Positions 32,146 through 43,194 of a DNA stretch of 64,000 nucleotides are shown here, piece by piece. The notes under the pieces are model-generated. The model worked only from the letters and a program-made list of their open reading frames with translations. It made no database searches and had not been told where the DNA came from. The position numbers and the translations under genes were made by a program. How positions within the stretch are numbered: position 1 is the first letter of the stretch; every line of letters begins with the position of its first letter. Origin of the DNA: Chrysopilus asiliformis (taxonomy: Eukaryota > Arthropoda > Insecta > Diptera > Rhagionidae); assembly GCA_964034945.1 (NCBI GenBank), contig OZ035960.1, positions 67,696,994-67,760,993 on the forward strand. The letters are read 5' to 3'.

Positions 32146-34073
32146 CAAGACCCTCTACATACAAAGCCATGCACTAAGAGAGTTACTACCACATATACAT
32201 GGCCAAGTAGGGTCGCTGATGAATTGTCTAACATGGTGCCGGCATGAAGTTTCCGAATTTTCTTGCGGTTCTTTATCAATTAGGTTCCTATATTATCGTT
32301 TAAATAAATTTGGAGGGAATGAAAATGAAAACACAAAGCATTTTCGTTATTTTATGATTTTTATTGGAAATCAAAACAAATTTACATATAATGGAAAAAA
32401 AATTGAGTACCTATGGAATTCAAAAATATATCGTCAGCTTAAACCGAAATTATGCTTGAGCAAGAAAAACCTTGTTAAATCATTTTAATTCTCATTTAAG
32501 GAAAACCGAGTTTTTTTTAAATTAGGCTCAGTTTTCTTTAAATGAAACTCAGTTATCTTGAAATGGAAATTACAATGATTTAACAAGATTTTTCTGCTCT
32601 TCTGTAAAATTTGATATTTTGGACTTAGCACAATTTCACTTTAAGCTGATATTTAAAACAATCACTTTTTTATTGTAATAATGAATGACAATAACGGACA
32701 AAGTGGATTTGTATTTCGAATTACAGCACGGCACGTATTAAACACGAATCACAAAATTTACTACACCTCTATTAAATTAGTTCATGTCTTTTTTTAAATG
32801 CTTTCTGGAACCATTTTCAACGAAAAAAGTCATGGTTATTGATTTACTGTTGTTCACTTCCTGGCCCACAAAGGTTAAATTGAATATTACAAAAATCGAA
32901 ATACCCTTGGCAGAAAAGTGCAGTAAATAAGTCTCAGGAGTCTCCTAGCCCAGGTTGCTTCCCCTGTCACAGCCCCTGCTCCTAGTCTTGTAGTGGATTC
33001 TTCGATCAGCCAATCAATCCTAAAATTAAACGCAAAATACCTGCCTTTTTTAAATAAATTTATACTTATCTGTGCAATACAATCTGTTGGTAATAAGCAG
33101 CTTTTTCCAATCCTTTTCCCGCAGCCCTATCCAATGGCGTTTATTTTAGCTTGTTGAGTTGTTTTTGTTGCTGAAGTTGCACTGAAAATCTTAAATAACC
33201 TCTTTTAGGTTAGGAAAGATTTCGGCAGTATTTCTTTTTATATTCACAATTATCAAACAAAACACAAACGATTGTTAGTACTCCACACATTTGATTTATA
33301 TATTTCCACCGATTAAACTCTGAAAACTTGATAAAATTATTTATAACAAAGAAAACAAATCGAACTTTACGTGTGGTTTCCCATGTGATTCTGACAGTAG
33401 GGTTGCTACTTGACACTACTAGTGCACACATAAAAACATAACAAAAGCTATAATTGCCAATCTGGCAATCATTGAAGACCCGTATGGTGATATTCGTATC
33501 AAAATTCGAACAGTTGTACCAAAATTCCACTTTGAAGTCAAAAAGTCCAACAAGATTTTTTAAAATTTATTCCAATCGGATTTTGATATATGGGAGTTTT
33601 ATGTAGAATCATATCCTAAATAACTTTTGTTCTTGGACTTTTTTAATAAGATGCACCGTTTTTGAGATATTCACAAAAAACGATTTCGTTCGTATGGGGG
33701 GTACCCCCCCTAATGGTCCATTTTTGCCCATTAACGAACTTAGCCTCGCATTTTACGAAAAACGGACCTGTGCCAAATTTCAAGTCTGTAGCTCAATTCG
33801 TGCGCCCGCAATCCGCGCCACAGACAGACAGACGGACAGACGGACAGACGGACAGACGGACAGACAGACAGACGGACAGACGGACAGACAGACAGACGGA
33901 CGGACATGCAGAAATTAAATATTTTTATCATTCTAAACACACTGGTGTAATTCATTTTTTTGTGCGATGACGGGATCTTGGCGTTACAAACGGTAAGGCA
34001 AAGTTAATATACCCTTTGGTTTCACCATACGGGTATAAAAACTTTTGCATGGCTTTATATGTAGAGGGTCTTG
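32146..34073. mobile_element. 1.93-kb DNA element with CAAGACCCTCTACATA ends
   Basis: Left end CAAGACCCTCTACATACAAA; right end TATGTAGAGGGTCTTG. Flanked by GCACAGG on both sides (32139-32145, 34074-34080); the R copy at 36.7 kb reads through GCACAGGTCATG-equivalent text and is the empty site. A 7-bp duplication is close to the 8 bp of hAT/P-type elements. Inside are a fold-back near 32460-32600 (CTTGTTAAATCATT / AATGATTTAACAAG) and the family D copy E. No transposase recognised. Confidence 0.8.
33437..34036 (+). mobile_element. Family D copy E (full length)
   Basis: Starts CATAACAAAAGCTATAATTG, ends TTTCACCATACGGGTAT, with a long CAGACGGACAGA tract (33823-33905). Flanked by AAA. It lies a few bases from the right end of the 32.1-34.1 kb element. 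Confidence 0.9.
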
Positions 34074-34420
34074 GCACAGGTCATGAAAAACACCGAACGC
34101 AATCACCCATAATTAAGTGCAAGTGCATTTTCTTTGCGAATGGCCACAAATGCATATAATTTCTTTTAATTTTGCAACCCGTAAACTAATTTCACTAAAT
34201 ATCACTTTGTTCACTAGACTTTACCAGCTATTTATTGCCAATTCCCCTAAATTTTATATTTTGTGAACTGACAAAAATTAATCTAGCCATTTCATATTGA
34301 ACTCACGGCACAATTTTACTTTACTGGAATCCGAGGGATTGCCAAAAACGCACTTTCACTAGAACAATTTGTGGTCACAAACCTCATAAAAGTGGTTTGA
34401 AATGACTGCTGACGCTGTTT

Positions 34421-34998
34421 ATACCCGTATGGTGAAACCAAAGGGTATATTAACTTTGCCTTACCGTTTGTAACGCCAAGATCTCGTCATCGCACACAAA
34501 AATGAATTACATCAGTGTGTTTAGAATGATAAAAATAATTAATTTCTGCATGTCCGTCCGTCTGTCTGTCCGTCTGTCCGTCTGTCTGTCCGTCTGTCTG
34601 TCCGTCTGTCTGTCTGTGGCGCGGATTGCGGGCGCACGGATTGAGCTAGAGGCTTGAAATTTTGCGCAGATCCGTTTTTCGTAAAATGCGAGGCTAAGTT
34701 CGTTAATGGGCAAAAATGGACCATTAGGGGGGGTACCCCTCATACGAACGAAAACGGTTTTTGTGAATATCTCAAAAACGGTGGATCTTATCAAAAAAGT
34801 GCAAGAACAAAAGTTGTTTAGGATATGATTCTACATAAAACTCATACATCAAAATCCGATTGGAATAAATTTTAAAAATTCTTATTGGAAAGTTTGACTT
34901 CAAAGTGGAATTTGGGTACAATTGTTCGAATTTTGATACGAATATCACCATACGGGTCTTCAATGATTGCCAGATTGGCAATTATAGCTTTTGTTATG
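34421..34998 (-). mobile_element. Family D copy F (full length)
   Basis: Starts ATACCCGTATGGTGAAACC, ends GCTTTTGTTATG, 578 bp. It sits in L between GACGCTGTTT and TTTTAATTAC; the R copy (near 36355-36372) has the uninterrupted text with four T/A bases, so the duplication is TTT. Copies E and F lie 385 bp apart in opposite orientation. Confidence 0.92.
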
Positions 34999-35553
34999 TT
35001 TTAATTACAAAATTTCATTTTAAAATTTTCATATAACCTCACTTTTCTGACGAAAAAAAACTTTAGCTACAAACCAATTTTACTGGAAATTGGAGCGAAA
35101 AAACTTTTCAGCTTCACCTCGCTTTTTCCCGCCCCACTTCAGCGGTCATTTTAAACCACTTTTATGAGGTCTGTGACCTCAAATTGTCTAATTTGGGGTC
35201 CTCGGATCCTCGCAATTCGTCGCATTCCGGTAAAGTAAAATTATTCCGAACTCACTTTGTCGGCCAAGAAAAACACTGTAAAATCACGGAAAACAGTAGT
35301 TTATCACTAATATCTAATAATAAATACGAGTTTGTTAAGCCACGAAATACTTGCACTTATTTTTGGGCGAAAATATATTATAATTTACCTAAAACGCGAT
35401 ATAAAATTAAAGTTGCGATTTCCTCCCGACGAAACAATGCATAATAGCGCGAACAATGACAAGTGACTAAATCACCGACTACTTACTCATACATGTCCGA
35501 TTTACTTTCGGGGCTTTCTTACCAATACTCTCGCAGGTTTCGCAACAGCGAAA

Positions 35554-35848
35554 GGCCTATGTTACACACAGCAACTTTAAGCGGCGACTTTTCTTAAGTA
35601 TAGGCGCGAGAAGTGAGGGAAGCGGTGGCTAATGTCGCCAGTTCCGAAAGTAGAAACAAGGCGACAAAATACGCACACAAGCACAAAATCACAAAGAACG
35701 GGTTCGTTCTTCAAACAACTTCACACATACATGAAACACTCACTGTGTAATATACAGAAGTTTCCGGCAACTTGTCTCCGCGTGTAGCACAAACGAGCAA
35801 CTTTTTGTATCGTGTATCGGTTTAAAGTTGCCGTGTGTAACATAGGCC
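35554..35848. mobile_element. 295-bp MITE at the centre of the inverted pair
   Basis: Left end GGCCTATGTTACACACAGCA; the reverse complement of the right end is GGCCTATGTTACACACGGCA. It fills almost all of the spacer between L and R. Non-coding. Confidence 0.85.
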
Positions 35849-37088
35849 AAACCTGCGAGAGTATTGGTAAGAAAGCCCCGAAAGTAAATCGGACATGTAT
35901 GAGTAAGTAGTCGGTGATTTAGTCACTTGTCATTGTTCGCGCTATTATGCATTGTTTCGTCGGGAGGAAATCGCAACTTTAATTTTATATCGCGTTTTAG
36001 GTAAATTATAATATATTTTCGCCCAAAAATAAGTGCAAGTATTTCGTGGCTTAACAAACTCGTATTTATTATTAGATGTTAGTGATAAACTACTGTTTTC
36101 CGTGATTTTACTGTGTTTTTCTTGGCCGACAAAGTGAGTTCGGAATAATTTTACTTTACCGGAATGCGACGAATTGCGAGGATCCGAGTGGTTTAAAATG
36201 GCCTCTGAAGTGGGGGGGGGGGGGGGGGGGGGGAAAGCGGGGTGAGGCTGAAAAGTTTTTCCGCTCCAATTTCCAGTAAAATTGGTTTGTAGCTAAAGTT
36301 TTTTTTTCGTCAGAAAGGTGAGGTTATATGAAAATTTTAAAATGAAATTTTATAATTAAAACAGCGTCAGCAGTCATTTCAAACCACTTTTATGAGGTTT
36401 GTGACCACAAATTGTCCTAGTGAAAGTGTGTTTTTGACAATCCCTCGGATTCCAGTAAAGTAAAATTGTGCCGTGAGTTCAATATGAAATGGCTAGATTA
36501 ATTTTTGTCAGTTCACAAAATATAAAATTTAGGGGAATTGGCAATAAATAGCTGGTAAAGTCTAGTGAACAAAGTGATATTTAGTGAAATTAGTTTACGG
36601 GTTGCAAAATTAAAAGAAATTATATGCATTTGTGGCCATTCGCAAAGAAAATGCACTTGCACTTAATTATGGGTGATTGCGTTCGGTGCTTTTCATGACC
36701 TGTGCAATAATATTGTGCAATAATAATTATATTTGAAGTTTTCCAAACGATTTATTTGAGAGGAAAATGTTCTTCAGGTGTCAGTTTATTAAGTAGCCTT
36801 AACATATCGTATTTTAAAAAAAATATTCTAGCCGGAAATTACCAAAACAGTGACATTTTTAAAATTTGTTTTTTTATTTTTTTGACAAAAACTATTTCTT
36901 ACAAGTATGTTGTATAATAAATATGATAGATCATTGAGTTTTCTGCATTTTTGCCTTTTACTGTAAATAATTATCTCGTACCGTTCTCAAAATATTAACG
37001 AAATTCAAAACACCCCTTCCGACTACTTGTAAGTATATATGTGTGTGTAACTTTCCCGAGTTCGTGGCTTCTTATATCTCGCAGGTTT
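35849..37088 (-). mobile_element. Inverted-pair element, right copy (R), uninterrupted
   Basis: 1240 bp from AAACCTGCGAGAGTATTGG to TATATCTCGCAGGTTT. It is the reverse complement of L and serves as the empty-site reference for the insertions in L. No open frame of note; class unknown. It holds a 22-base G run (36212-36233) where L has only short C tracts. Confidence 0.85.
36212..36233 (+). repeat. G22 homopolymer
   Basis: Twenty-two consecutive G. The matching place in the L copy reads CCCGCCCCAC, so the run expanded only in R or is a sequencing or assembly artefact. As DNA it would be a strong quadruplex former. Confidence 0.9.
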
Positions 37089-37660
37089 CGGCTGTTGGGT
37101 ATGATGCACACACACATATAAGTATGGATTTTACTACTGAGAGAACGATATTTCGCTCCCAGCATTAAAGTTCTGTTCAGGGTTGTGACTTTTGATTTTC
37201 GAAATCGTAGTAAATCGGCCGAAAAATAGTAGTAGAATCGATGAAATAGTAATAAAATGTAAAACCTTCGTCATTATATATGTATATAACTAACTTGATC
37301 GAAAGACTAGAAATGGGAGCGTTTGAACACTGTATGCATATTTATTTCATACTTCTCTTATCATAAACTAATTATAAATAAAATTATTAATACATCAAAC
37401 TCCGATTGGAATAAATTTTTAAAAAATCTGATTAGAAAGTTTGACTTCAAACTGGAATTTTGATACAACTGTTCGCCGTTCACTTAAATCACCATACGGA
37501 TTTTCAATAATTGCCAGATTGGTTTCCTTAATTTCCTTTTCACTAAATTTTTTTACTTAAATATCTATTGGCGATCGTTGTAGGCGGATCCACGTCTTCT
37601 GGCCGTCTCTACAAGACAGACACCTTGCTTTTTTTCTGTATAAGAATGCCACGTGCTGTT
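37089..37660 (-). repeat. Outer inverted-repeat arm, right
   Basis: Reverse complement of 26131-26869 (e.g. TGAGAGAACGATATTTCGC, GTTGTAGGCGGATCCACG). Directly joined to the end of the R copy. Carries the truncated family D copy G at 37391-37521. Confidence 0.85.
37391..37521 (-). mobile_element. Family D copy G, truncated
   Basis: TACATCAAACTCCGATTGG to AATTGCCAGATT only. It is the counterpart of copy D in the left arm, but it has lost the last about 30 bp (ends at GGTTTCCTTAATTTCC). Confidence 0.75.
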
Positions 37661-37912
37661 CAGAAATTTTCTGTGTAATTTTATTTTGCTGTTTATTTTC
37701 CAAAAAAAAATCGATTTTTTGTTGTATAACAAAGTTACGTGCTGTTTAGAAATTTTCTGTGTAATTTTATTTTCCCGTATAAAATTTCCCAAAAAAAAAA
37801 TCGTTTTTTTGTTGTGTAAGAAAGCCGTGTGGTATTCAGAAATTTCCTCGCTAATTTTATTTTGCTCGGTACTGTCTTCCAAAAACCAATCAATTTTTTC
37901 TGTATAAAAAAA
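37640..37912 (+). repeat. About 88-bp tandem repeat, 3 copies
   Basis: The block GCTGTTTAGAAATTTTCTG then TGTAATTTTATTTT then an A-run plus TCGATTTTTTGTTGT repeats three times with divergence. The minus strand is open through it (NKKTIFFLGN-like repeats), a shadow of the repeat. Confidence 0.75.
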
Positions 37913-38039
37913 TCAAATGAAAGTGAATCAGCATTCTTAAGCATGTCGGTGACGCGAACTCATGAGATTTTACCCATTCAAAAATCGCCCAACTCGCCTA
38001 AAGAAGTATAATATAAATTAAATAAATAATTTAAAAAAA

Positions 38040-38115
38040 AAACATTTTGTCACCACTCGGAATCGAACCCGCACATTTGGCGCATTGTAGTCTAACACTT
38101 ATTCAGGAGTAAAAA
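38040..38115 (-). mobile_element. tRNA-derived SINE
   Basis: The minus strand has a perfect B box (GGTTCGATTCC) in GTGCGGGTTCGATTCCGAG, preceded by GACTACAATGCGCC (anticodon-arm-like) and followed by GGTGACAAAATG and a T-rich tail. The A box is degraded. Confidence 0.65.
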
Positions 38116-38145
38116 TGTAAACTTAAAGATACATTTGTAATGGAT

Positions 38146-38345
38146 TTACAATCCAGGGAGAATCGCCTCGAACATACGACTTGTTTGTTGTTCACCCGGA
38201 ACATCTACAACTACATACCGATCATTGACTAAATATTTCTTGTTCGCCTTTAAATCGAGGCCGCAATTTTCTACTGTCACTCGTGGCAGGTGCACTAAAG
38301 CGCACTAATACCAATTGGCCAATCTTAAAAATTGGTGGTGCTCGC
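38146..38345 (-). pseudogene. G3 integrase C-terminus (end of pol)
   Basis: The minus strand codes APPIFKIGQLVLVRF and, after a one-base shift, NDRYVVVDVPG to the stop at 38146: the typical C-terminal domain of insect Gypsy integrases. It joins in frame to 40135-40345 once the P-like element is left out. Just beyond the stop is TGTAATGGATTTA (38136-38148, + strand), which also marks the LTR edge at 55419; the remainder of the 3' LTR is not visible. Confidence 0.78.
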
Positions 38346-38602
38346 ACATGAATCAAATACAACAGATTGCGCAAAGACGAGTTTCATTTTGGTAAACTTC
38401 TGCGCATGACGTTACAAGAGCGTACTGAAATGTCATTGATATGAGATTTGTTCTGTTTTCGTCTAAAAACTGGAATTTATTCTGTTTGCTGCAATATAAA
38501 TATTATTTATTTTTATAAATAGTAAAAAAATAGTCAAACAACAACAATGCCTGTGAATTTTTACTACACTTTGTGAAATTAAATGAAACATAGCTAAAAT
38601 TT

Positions 38603-39257
38603 CTAGGTTAGAATTTTTTTATTTTTCCTTTTTCTTGTAGTTAAATGTTCACCGAGTTCTTTATTCAATTTACTTATACGAAAATACATCCTCGATGTGA
38701 AAAAAAGTTTTTTTACTTTAATATCACAATTATCTAAAGATTCAGACAGTGTTTCAGACATGATGAACCCATGAATAAGTTGTGTCATCCAGCGGATTAA
38801 CACTGCAGCATTGATTGCTTTGTCATGCAAAGGCTTCTCGTTTTGTTGTAATAAATCAGCAACTAATAGTTTTGACTCCTTTTCAGCCATCCTGGTTGTC
38901 CGACTTGAAGTTGCAACAGTTTCGGAAATGCTAAATAAAGTTGGAATAGCATTTACCTTCAATTTTCGATGATGTACAAACCCTGTAAAATATAAACATT
39001 ACTTAGAGTTTTGCTATTTACTCATATCTTACCCATTTCATACTGCATATTATTTTCGAAGCAATCAGGTACAAAATGTTGGCTACAAATTCTCGCAGTT
39101 TTTATATTAAATGTATCCTTTCTTTAACAGAAGTTTGTTTATTTCCTCAATAAAAGTTTGTCCTTGGGAAATGTATGGAAACTCGTCTTTTCACTGCCTT
39201 TCTTTTCGTTGTTGCACACGGCACAAACACCAATTTCAATGTCTTAAATATTAAACA
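38603..39257 (-). pseudogene. THAP-domain DNA-binding protein remnant, two exons
   Basis: Minus-strand exon 1 (about 39257-39033) has CAVCNN, FHTFPKDK and ICSQHF: the C2-C-H zinc-ligand pattern of a THAP domain. A 50-bp GT-AG intron (39032-38983) follows, and exon 2 begins FVHHRKLKVNAIPTLF, containing the family's closing AVPT-like motif, then continues to 38603. Two in-frame stops break exon 1. The domain is the DNA-binding part of P-element transposases. The region before CAVC is cut by the MITE at 39262. Confidence 0.75.
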
Positions 39258-39261
39258 CTTA

Positions 39262-39928
39262 CAGCCTTATTAATAAAAAATCCCTAACACGGAGATAACT
39301 CATGTGCTAACTAACTCCGAGATAGCAAACTTATCCATTAGATAACTATTCTTATTAATAAAAAATTTTCCTCCATATAATAGCTAACTCGTATTTTATT
39401 TAAAAATTTAGCTGGAATACGGCAACCCTTGTGCCGAATTGTACCAAAAAATACGAAAATCTTTTACATTTAAGTCAAATTTTGGTTTTTTAAATCCGTT
39501 TCCTTGGAGACGATATTAAAATAAGTCATATTTTGGTTTTTTAAATCCGTTTCCTTGGAGACAATATTAAAATAGGAGTGAAATTAATGTTTTTATTTTA
39601 ATTGTGATTCACTGCAAAGTAATTAAAAGTGGAAAATTTAAAAATTGAAGGAAAGCGATCAAAAAAGTGGTGTTCAAGTGATAAGATAATATAATATAAT
39701 AACATAAATTGCATTTTTTTAATGGATCATTGTTTCTTATAGTCATTATTGCAAGAGTTATGTGCCGTCAAGAGTTATCAACTCGTTAACTCGAGGGAAT
39801 CGGTATGTTAGCTAACAGAGAGTTAACTAACGTCAGTTAAATCTTAAAAATTTTTATTAATAAGAATTTCGAGTTATCCACTGCGTAAACCATTGATAAA
39901 AGTTAACTAACGTTTATTAATAAGGCTG
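39262..39928. mobile_element. Harbinger-type MITE, CAGCCTTATTAATAAA ends
   Basis: Left CAGCCTTATTAATAAAAAAT, right TTTATTAATAAGGCTG, flanked by TTA on each side (39259-39261, 39929-39931), the duplication of PIF/Harbinger elements. 667 bp; the interior is rich in GTTAACT/AGTTAGC motifs in both orientations. It interrupts the THAP-coding exon region. Non-coding. Confidence 0.82.
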
Positions 39929-40134
39929 TTAGTTCTTGAGGTTAGTTTTGATATTACAGCACTTTTAATTACTTTTCAAACACTTAAAACTGAGATAAAA
40001 CCACAAATTCTAAATTTTCCATAGACTTATTAAACATCTACGCGCAGCTGACGTCACAATCTCTTGACAGCAAAAATCCAACATGGCGGACCTGCGCAAT
40101 GCGCAATCTGTTGTATTTGATTCATGGTGCTCGC

Positions 40135-40345
40135 CTGTGTTTATTATATTGACCCTCCATTTTCTGTCTATTTTTTTTAGCAACTCATCAACTTCACTCG
40201 TATCAACCGAATACCCGATTTCTTTGTTCAAATGTTGGATCTCTCGTGTCAACGGATTATCAAGTGCGCCCCAACTTTTGTATTTAAAGACCAGTATAGG
40301 GATTCTGAGGGAACTGTCGATAATTATCGACAAGCGAGTTATGTG
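40135..40345 (-). pseudogene. G3 integrase, segment between two insertions
   Basis: The minus strand reads ALDNPLTREIQHLNKEIGYS and then, after a shift in an A run, GQYNKHRRAPPI..., which continues at 38345. It belongs to the region between the integrase core and the C-terminal domain. The ATG at 40348 is accidental. Confidence 0.7.
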
Positions 40346-40482
40346 CACATATTCAACTTTCTTTTAATTGTGTTGGTGGATACAGCACACAAATGCAGGT
40401 TTGACTTCCAATGCGATTTCCTTCACTCGGGTAACACTAATGGTTTGACGTCTGGAAATCTATTCCACATTTCCAACGTTTT

Positions 40483-40840
40483 TATCGACATTTCCAATGG
40501 ATATCACTTGCTTTATGAGGTAGTGAAAACAGTGCGTTTGCGTATAAGTTTAGCGCACACAAAACACGAAGAGCAGGCGATATTAAAGTTCCTACTTCAG
40601 CCATGTGCGGAGTCAACTTTTCAATTATTTCCACTGCCACTGCCTGTGGAAGCCTATATATTTCTATAAACCTACAAAACACATAAATTTAAAGTTTTTT
40701 AAACATACATAAATTACGCTTTTTTACCTTTCTTCGGGTATCGGAAAAGGATCTGACGCGTCCCGTAGATTTCGTCACATTATTCGCATTTGATTCCTCC
40801 TAAAGTAATAATAACCGGGTACTGCGGAATTCATTGTCTT
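40483..40840 (-). pseudogene. HARBI1-like (PIF/Harbinger) transposase N-terminus
   Basis: The minus strand reads RNLRDASDPFPIPEER, a 53-bp GT-AG intron (about 40738-40686), then FIEIYRLPQAVAVEIIEKL and LISPALRVLCALNLYA, the conserved helical N-terminal region before the DDE core of Harbinger nucleases. The DDE part is missing. It lies inside material (about 40350-40980) inserted in the G3 integrase; ends not resolved. Confidence 0.7.
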
Positions 40841-40980
40841 TGGTAAATTATTAAAAACACTATCTAAAGTTTTTCGCGGTACATTTGGGCTGTCAAATCG
40901 AGATTTTTTGGGTTGCTTTACATTTGCAACTTATAAAATTCAAATCGGGTAGGTAAAAAATTCTTCATCGCTGCGGATCT

Positions 40981-42705
40981 TCAAGAAAATTTCCTAACTT
41001 TAAAAAAAATTCCCTCCTTTCGATATTCCACTGGCGATAAGTTTCGATTATGCTCAGAATCGGTGTACAGGTCAGCAGGAGTTAACTTCGTCACCGAATG
41101 CACCGAATTATTCAACGCCCACATGACTTCGCCTAATTTACTATCCCAGTCCAAGCAGTCTAATCCTTTAGAAATGGAACTAAGCGACGGCACAATTATT
41201 CTATTAATACGCTCCACTTGGCCATTAGCTCCTGGGGTCGCGGTCGCGATTTTGATATGCTGGATACTATAATTCTCACAAAACGATTTAAACACCATAG
41301 AGGTAAATGCTGCCCCTCTATCGGTGATTATTCTTTCGGGCTTCCCATAGTGTGCCATAAATTCGCGCAAACAGAGCAATGTCTCAGCAGCGTCGACGTT
41401 ATAAACGGATCTTAAATACGTATACTTCGAATAACCGTCAATAGGAACAAAAACATACTTATTCTCCGCTTTGGTTTTTAGAAAAGGACGGAGATGGTCC
41501 GCGTGGATTGTATGAAAGGGGCTGTTTCCTTTTTCCAATGTATGTAAAAATACAACCTTCTTTCCGTGAATCGTTTTATAATACAAGCAATTAATGCACC
41601 GATTTATAAACTTAACCACTTCTTCGCACATACTCGGGAAATAGTATGTCTCCTTGAGTTTGTGAAGAGTTTTATCCACACCTAAATGAGTTAAACCCGG
41701 GTGAGCTTCCGATATTAAACCCTGCCTTAAGTCTGACGGTACATACAAATGCCACCTCTCGTCTGAAATTTTATAAACGCGTTCGTTGCACATTGTAAAC
41801 TTCGAATGAACCTCGGCATTTCCTTGCTCTAATTTGTCGCGAATGTCTAAGATTTCCGGACAATCTCTTTGCATAGCCGCTATCCAATCACACGAAATCT
41901 TTATTCCGAACATTCCTAGTTGGGCTACTTCTACCTCTTCAGCCTTGCCTACTGGGTTACGACTTAAAGAGTCTGCTACCGTGTTCAAACTACCTTTATA
42001 ATACTGGATCTCGTAACTGAATTCCGACAATTTCATAAACCATCGCGCGATTCGCGGTATTAGTTCCCTCTTAGAATCTAACAATTTTAAGCTATTGCAA
42101 TCTGTTTTGATAACGAAATGTATCCCTATTAAATAGACACGAAATTTTTCGAGCGCGGTTACTATCGCTAATGCCTCTAGTTCAATTGCTGAGTACTTTG
42201 ATTCTTCCCGAGAAGTCTTTCGACTATAAAATGCGATGGGATGCATCGTCTCATCGCTTTGTTCTTGTAGAAGGACTGCGCCCATCCCTAGGGCACTGGC
42301 ATCTGTATGCACTTGCGTTTTTGCCCGAGGATTGTAAAGTCTCAAAACAGGCTGTGAGGAAAGTATTTCTCGTATGTTATTGAAAGCATCTATTTGCGAC
42401 TTTTCCCAGCGGAACGAAATATTTTTCGAAAGTAAATCTGTGAGTGGTCTCACAATGACCGCAAAGTTTGTAACAAATCGTCTGTAATAACTAGCTAGAC
42501 CAATAAAGCTGCGCACCGCGTGCACATCTTTGGGCTGCGGAAAATTCTTAACCGCTTCAATTTTTGCTTTACCCGGTTCAACAAAGTTAAATGAAATTTC
42601 AAACCCCAGGTAACTGATTTTTCGGCACATGAAACTACACTTGCTCATTCTAATAATTAAGCCCGCGTCGCGAATAGCGTTTAAAACTGCACGTAAATTA
42701 ACCAT
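40981..42705 (-). pseudogene. G3 RT thumb, RNase H and integrase core
   Basis: Minus-strand frame: RT thumb (SYLGFEI, FIGLASYYRRF), RNase H (HTDASALGMGAVL, then DSLSRNP), integrase finger (HPGLTHLGVDKTL to CINC) and core (Asp in IHADHLRPF, Asp in ITDRGAAFTS, Glu in ANGQVERINR). The usual LDxxGP around the first Asp is changed (ADHLRP). The frame loses sense after LSPVEY, where the next insertion begins. The ATG at 42705 is internal to pol. Confidence 0.88.
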
Positions 42706-42711
42706 GGCTTC

Positions 42712-42863
42712 CTAAAGTGTCTTTGCCGGAATCAAAATATCGTCAATATAAGCCATAGCTATTCCCATCGGTAAGGTTCTTAACAAACGATTAATTAGGC
42801 TTTGGAATATTGCGGGTGCGTTTGTCAGCCCGAAACCCATTCTTTTAAATTGCCCGTCAGGTG
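42712..42863 (-). pseudogene. G3 RT catalytic segment
   Basis: The minus strand reads QFKRMGFGLTNAPAIFQSL and AYIDDILIP, with YIDD near 42750-42739, then a stop at 42712 two codons before the downstream frame starts. The left half of this RT (to KTSFVTP) lies at 52534, on the far side of G4. Confidence 0.87.
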
Positions 42864-43175
42864 TGTAGTAATTTAATACAAAGTTACGTTGATAAACACT
42901 TTGTAAATATAAATTTAAAAAAAAAAATATCCAGTAACGTTTTTTAAAGTTATTTTCCTTTATTGTCATTATAAAATAGTTTTTCATGAATAGAAGTTGT
43001 TTAAAATAGTATTGAGTATTAAATAATTATATAATTCTAATAAATAATAAAATAAAATAATTAATAACTAATAATACAAATATTGTGTTTAATAACAATA
43101 ACTTATAATTAATTTAAAATAGTTAATATTAAATAAAAATATAAATAAAAGATTAAATATATAACGAACTCAACA
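42864..43175 (+). repeat. G4 5' LTR
   Basis: 312 bp, TG...CA ends, very AT-rich with TATAAATAAAAG near the end. Compared with the 3' LTR it differs by small indels (A-run near 42912, TTC near 43155) and a few substitutions. Confidence 0.93.
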
Positions 43176-43194
43176 ATTGGTGACCCCGAACGTA
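43176..43194 (+). other. G4 primer-binding site
   Basis: ATTGGTGACCCCGAACG follows the LTR directly; TGGTGACCCCGA is the usual form of a tRNA-3'-end complement in this group. The tRNA was not identified. Confidence 0.6.

Larger units (their letters stand above)
31760..35540 (+). mobile_element. Inverted-pair element, left copy (L)
   Basis: Reverse-complement copy of 35849-37088, enlarged by two insertions (32146-34073 and 34421-34998). Begins AAACCAGCGAGATATAAG and ends ACTCTCGCAGGTTT, so the ends AAACCTGCGAG/CTCGCAGGTTT are inverted. No coding frame. It also differs from R by an extra about 42 bp near 35155-35200 that duplicates text found elsewhere in the same arm. Confidence 0.8.
38347..40126. 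mobile_element. P-like DNA element in G3 integrase
   Basis: Left end CATGAATCAAATACAACAGA; the reverse complement of the right end is identical for 26 bp (CATGAATCAAATACAACAGA then TTGCGC). The flanks carry the 8-bp duplication GTGCTCGC (38338-38345 and 40127-40134). The G3 frame reads through when the element is omitted. The 8-bp duplication, CATGA ends and an internal THAP-domain remnant all point to the P-element superfamily. 1.78 kb including a nested Harbinger-type MITE; no catalytic domain seen. Confidence 0.8.

Noticed and set aside
32111..32488. 125-residue + strand frame
   Set aside because: Crosses the boundary between the L arm and the inserted 1.93-kb element, so it cannot be an old gene; no domain recognised.
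37565..37882. 105-residue minus-strand frame with internal repeats
   Set aside because: Arises from the 88-bp tandem repeat; no start context or domain.
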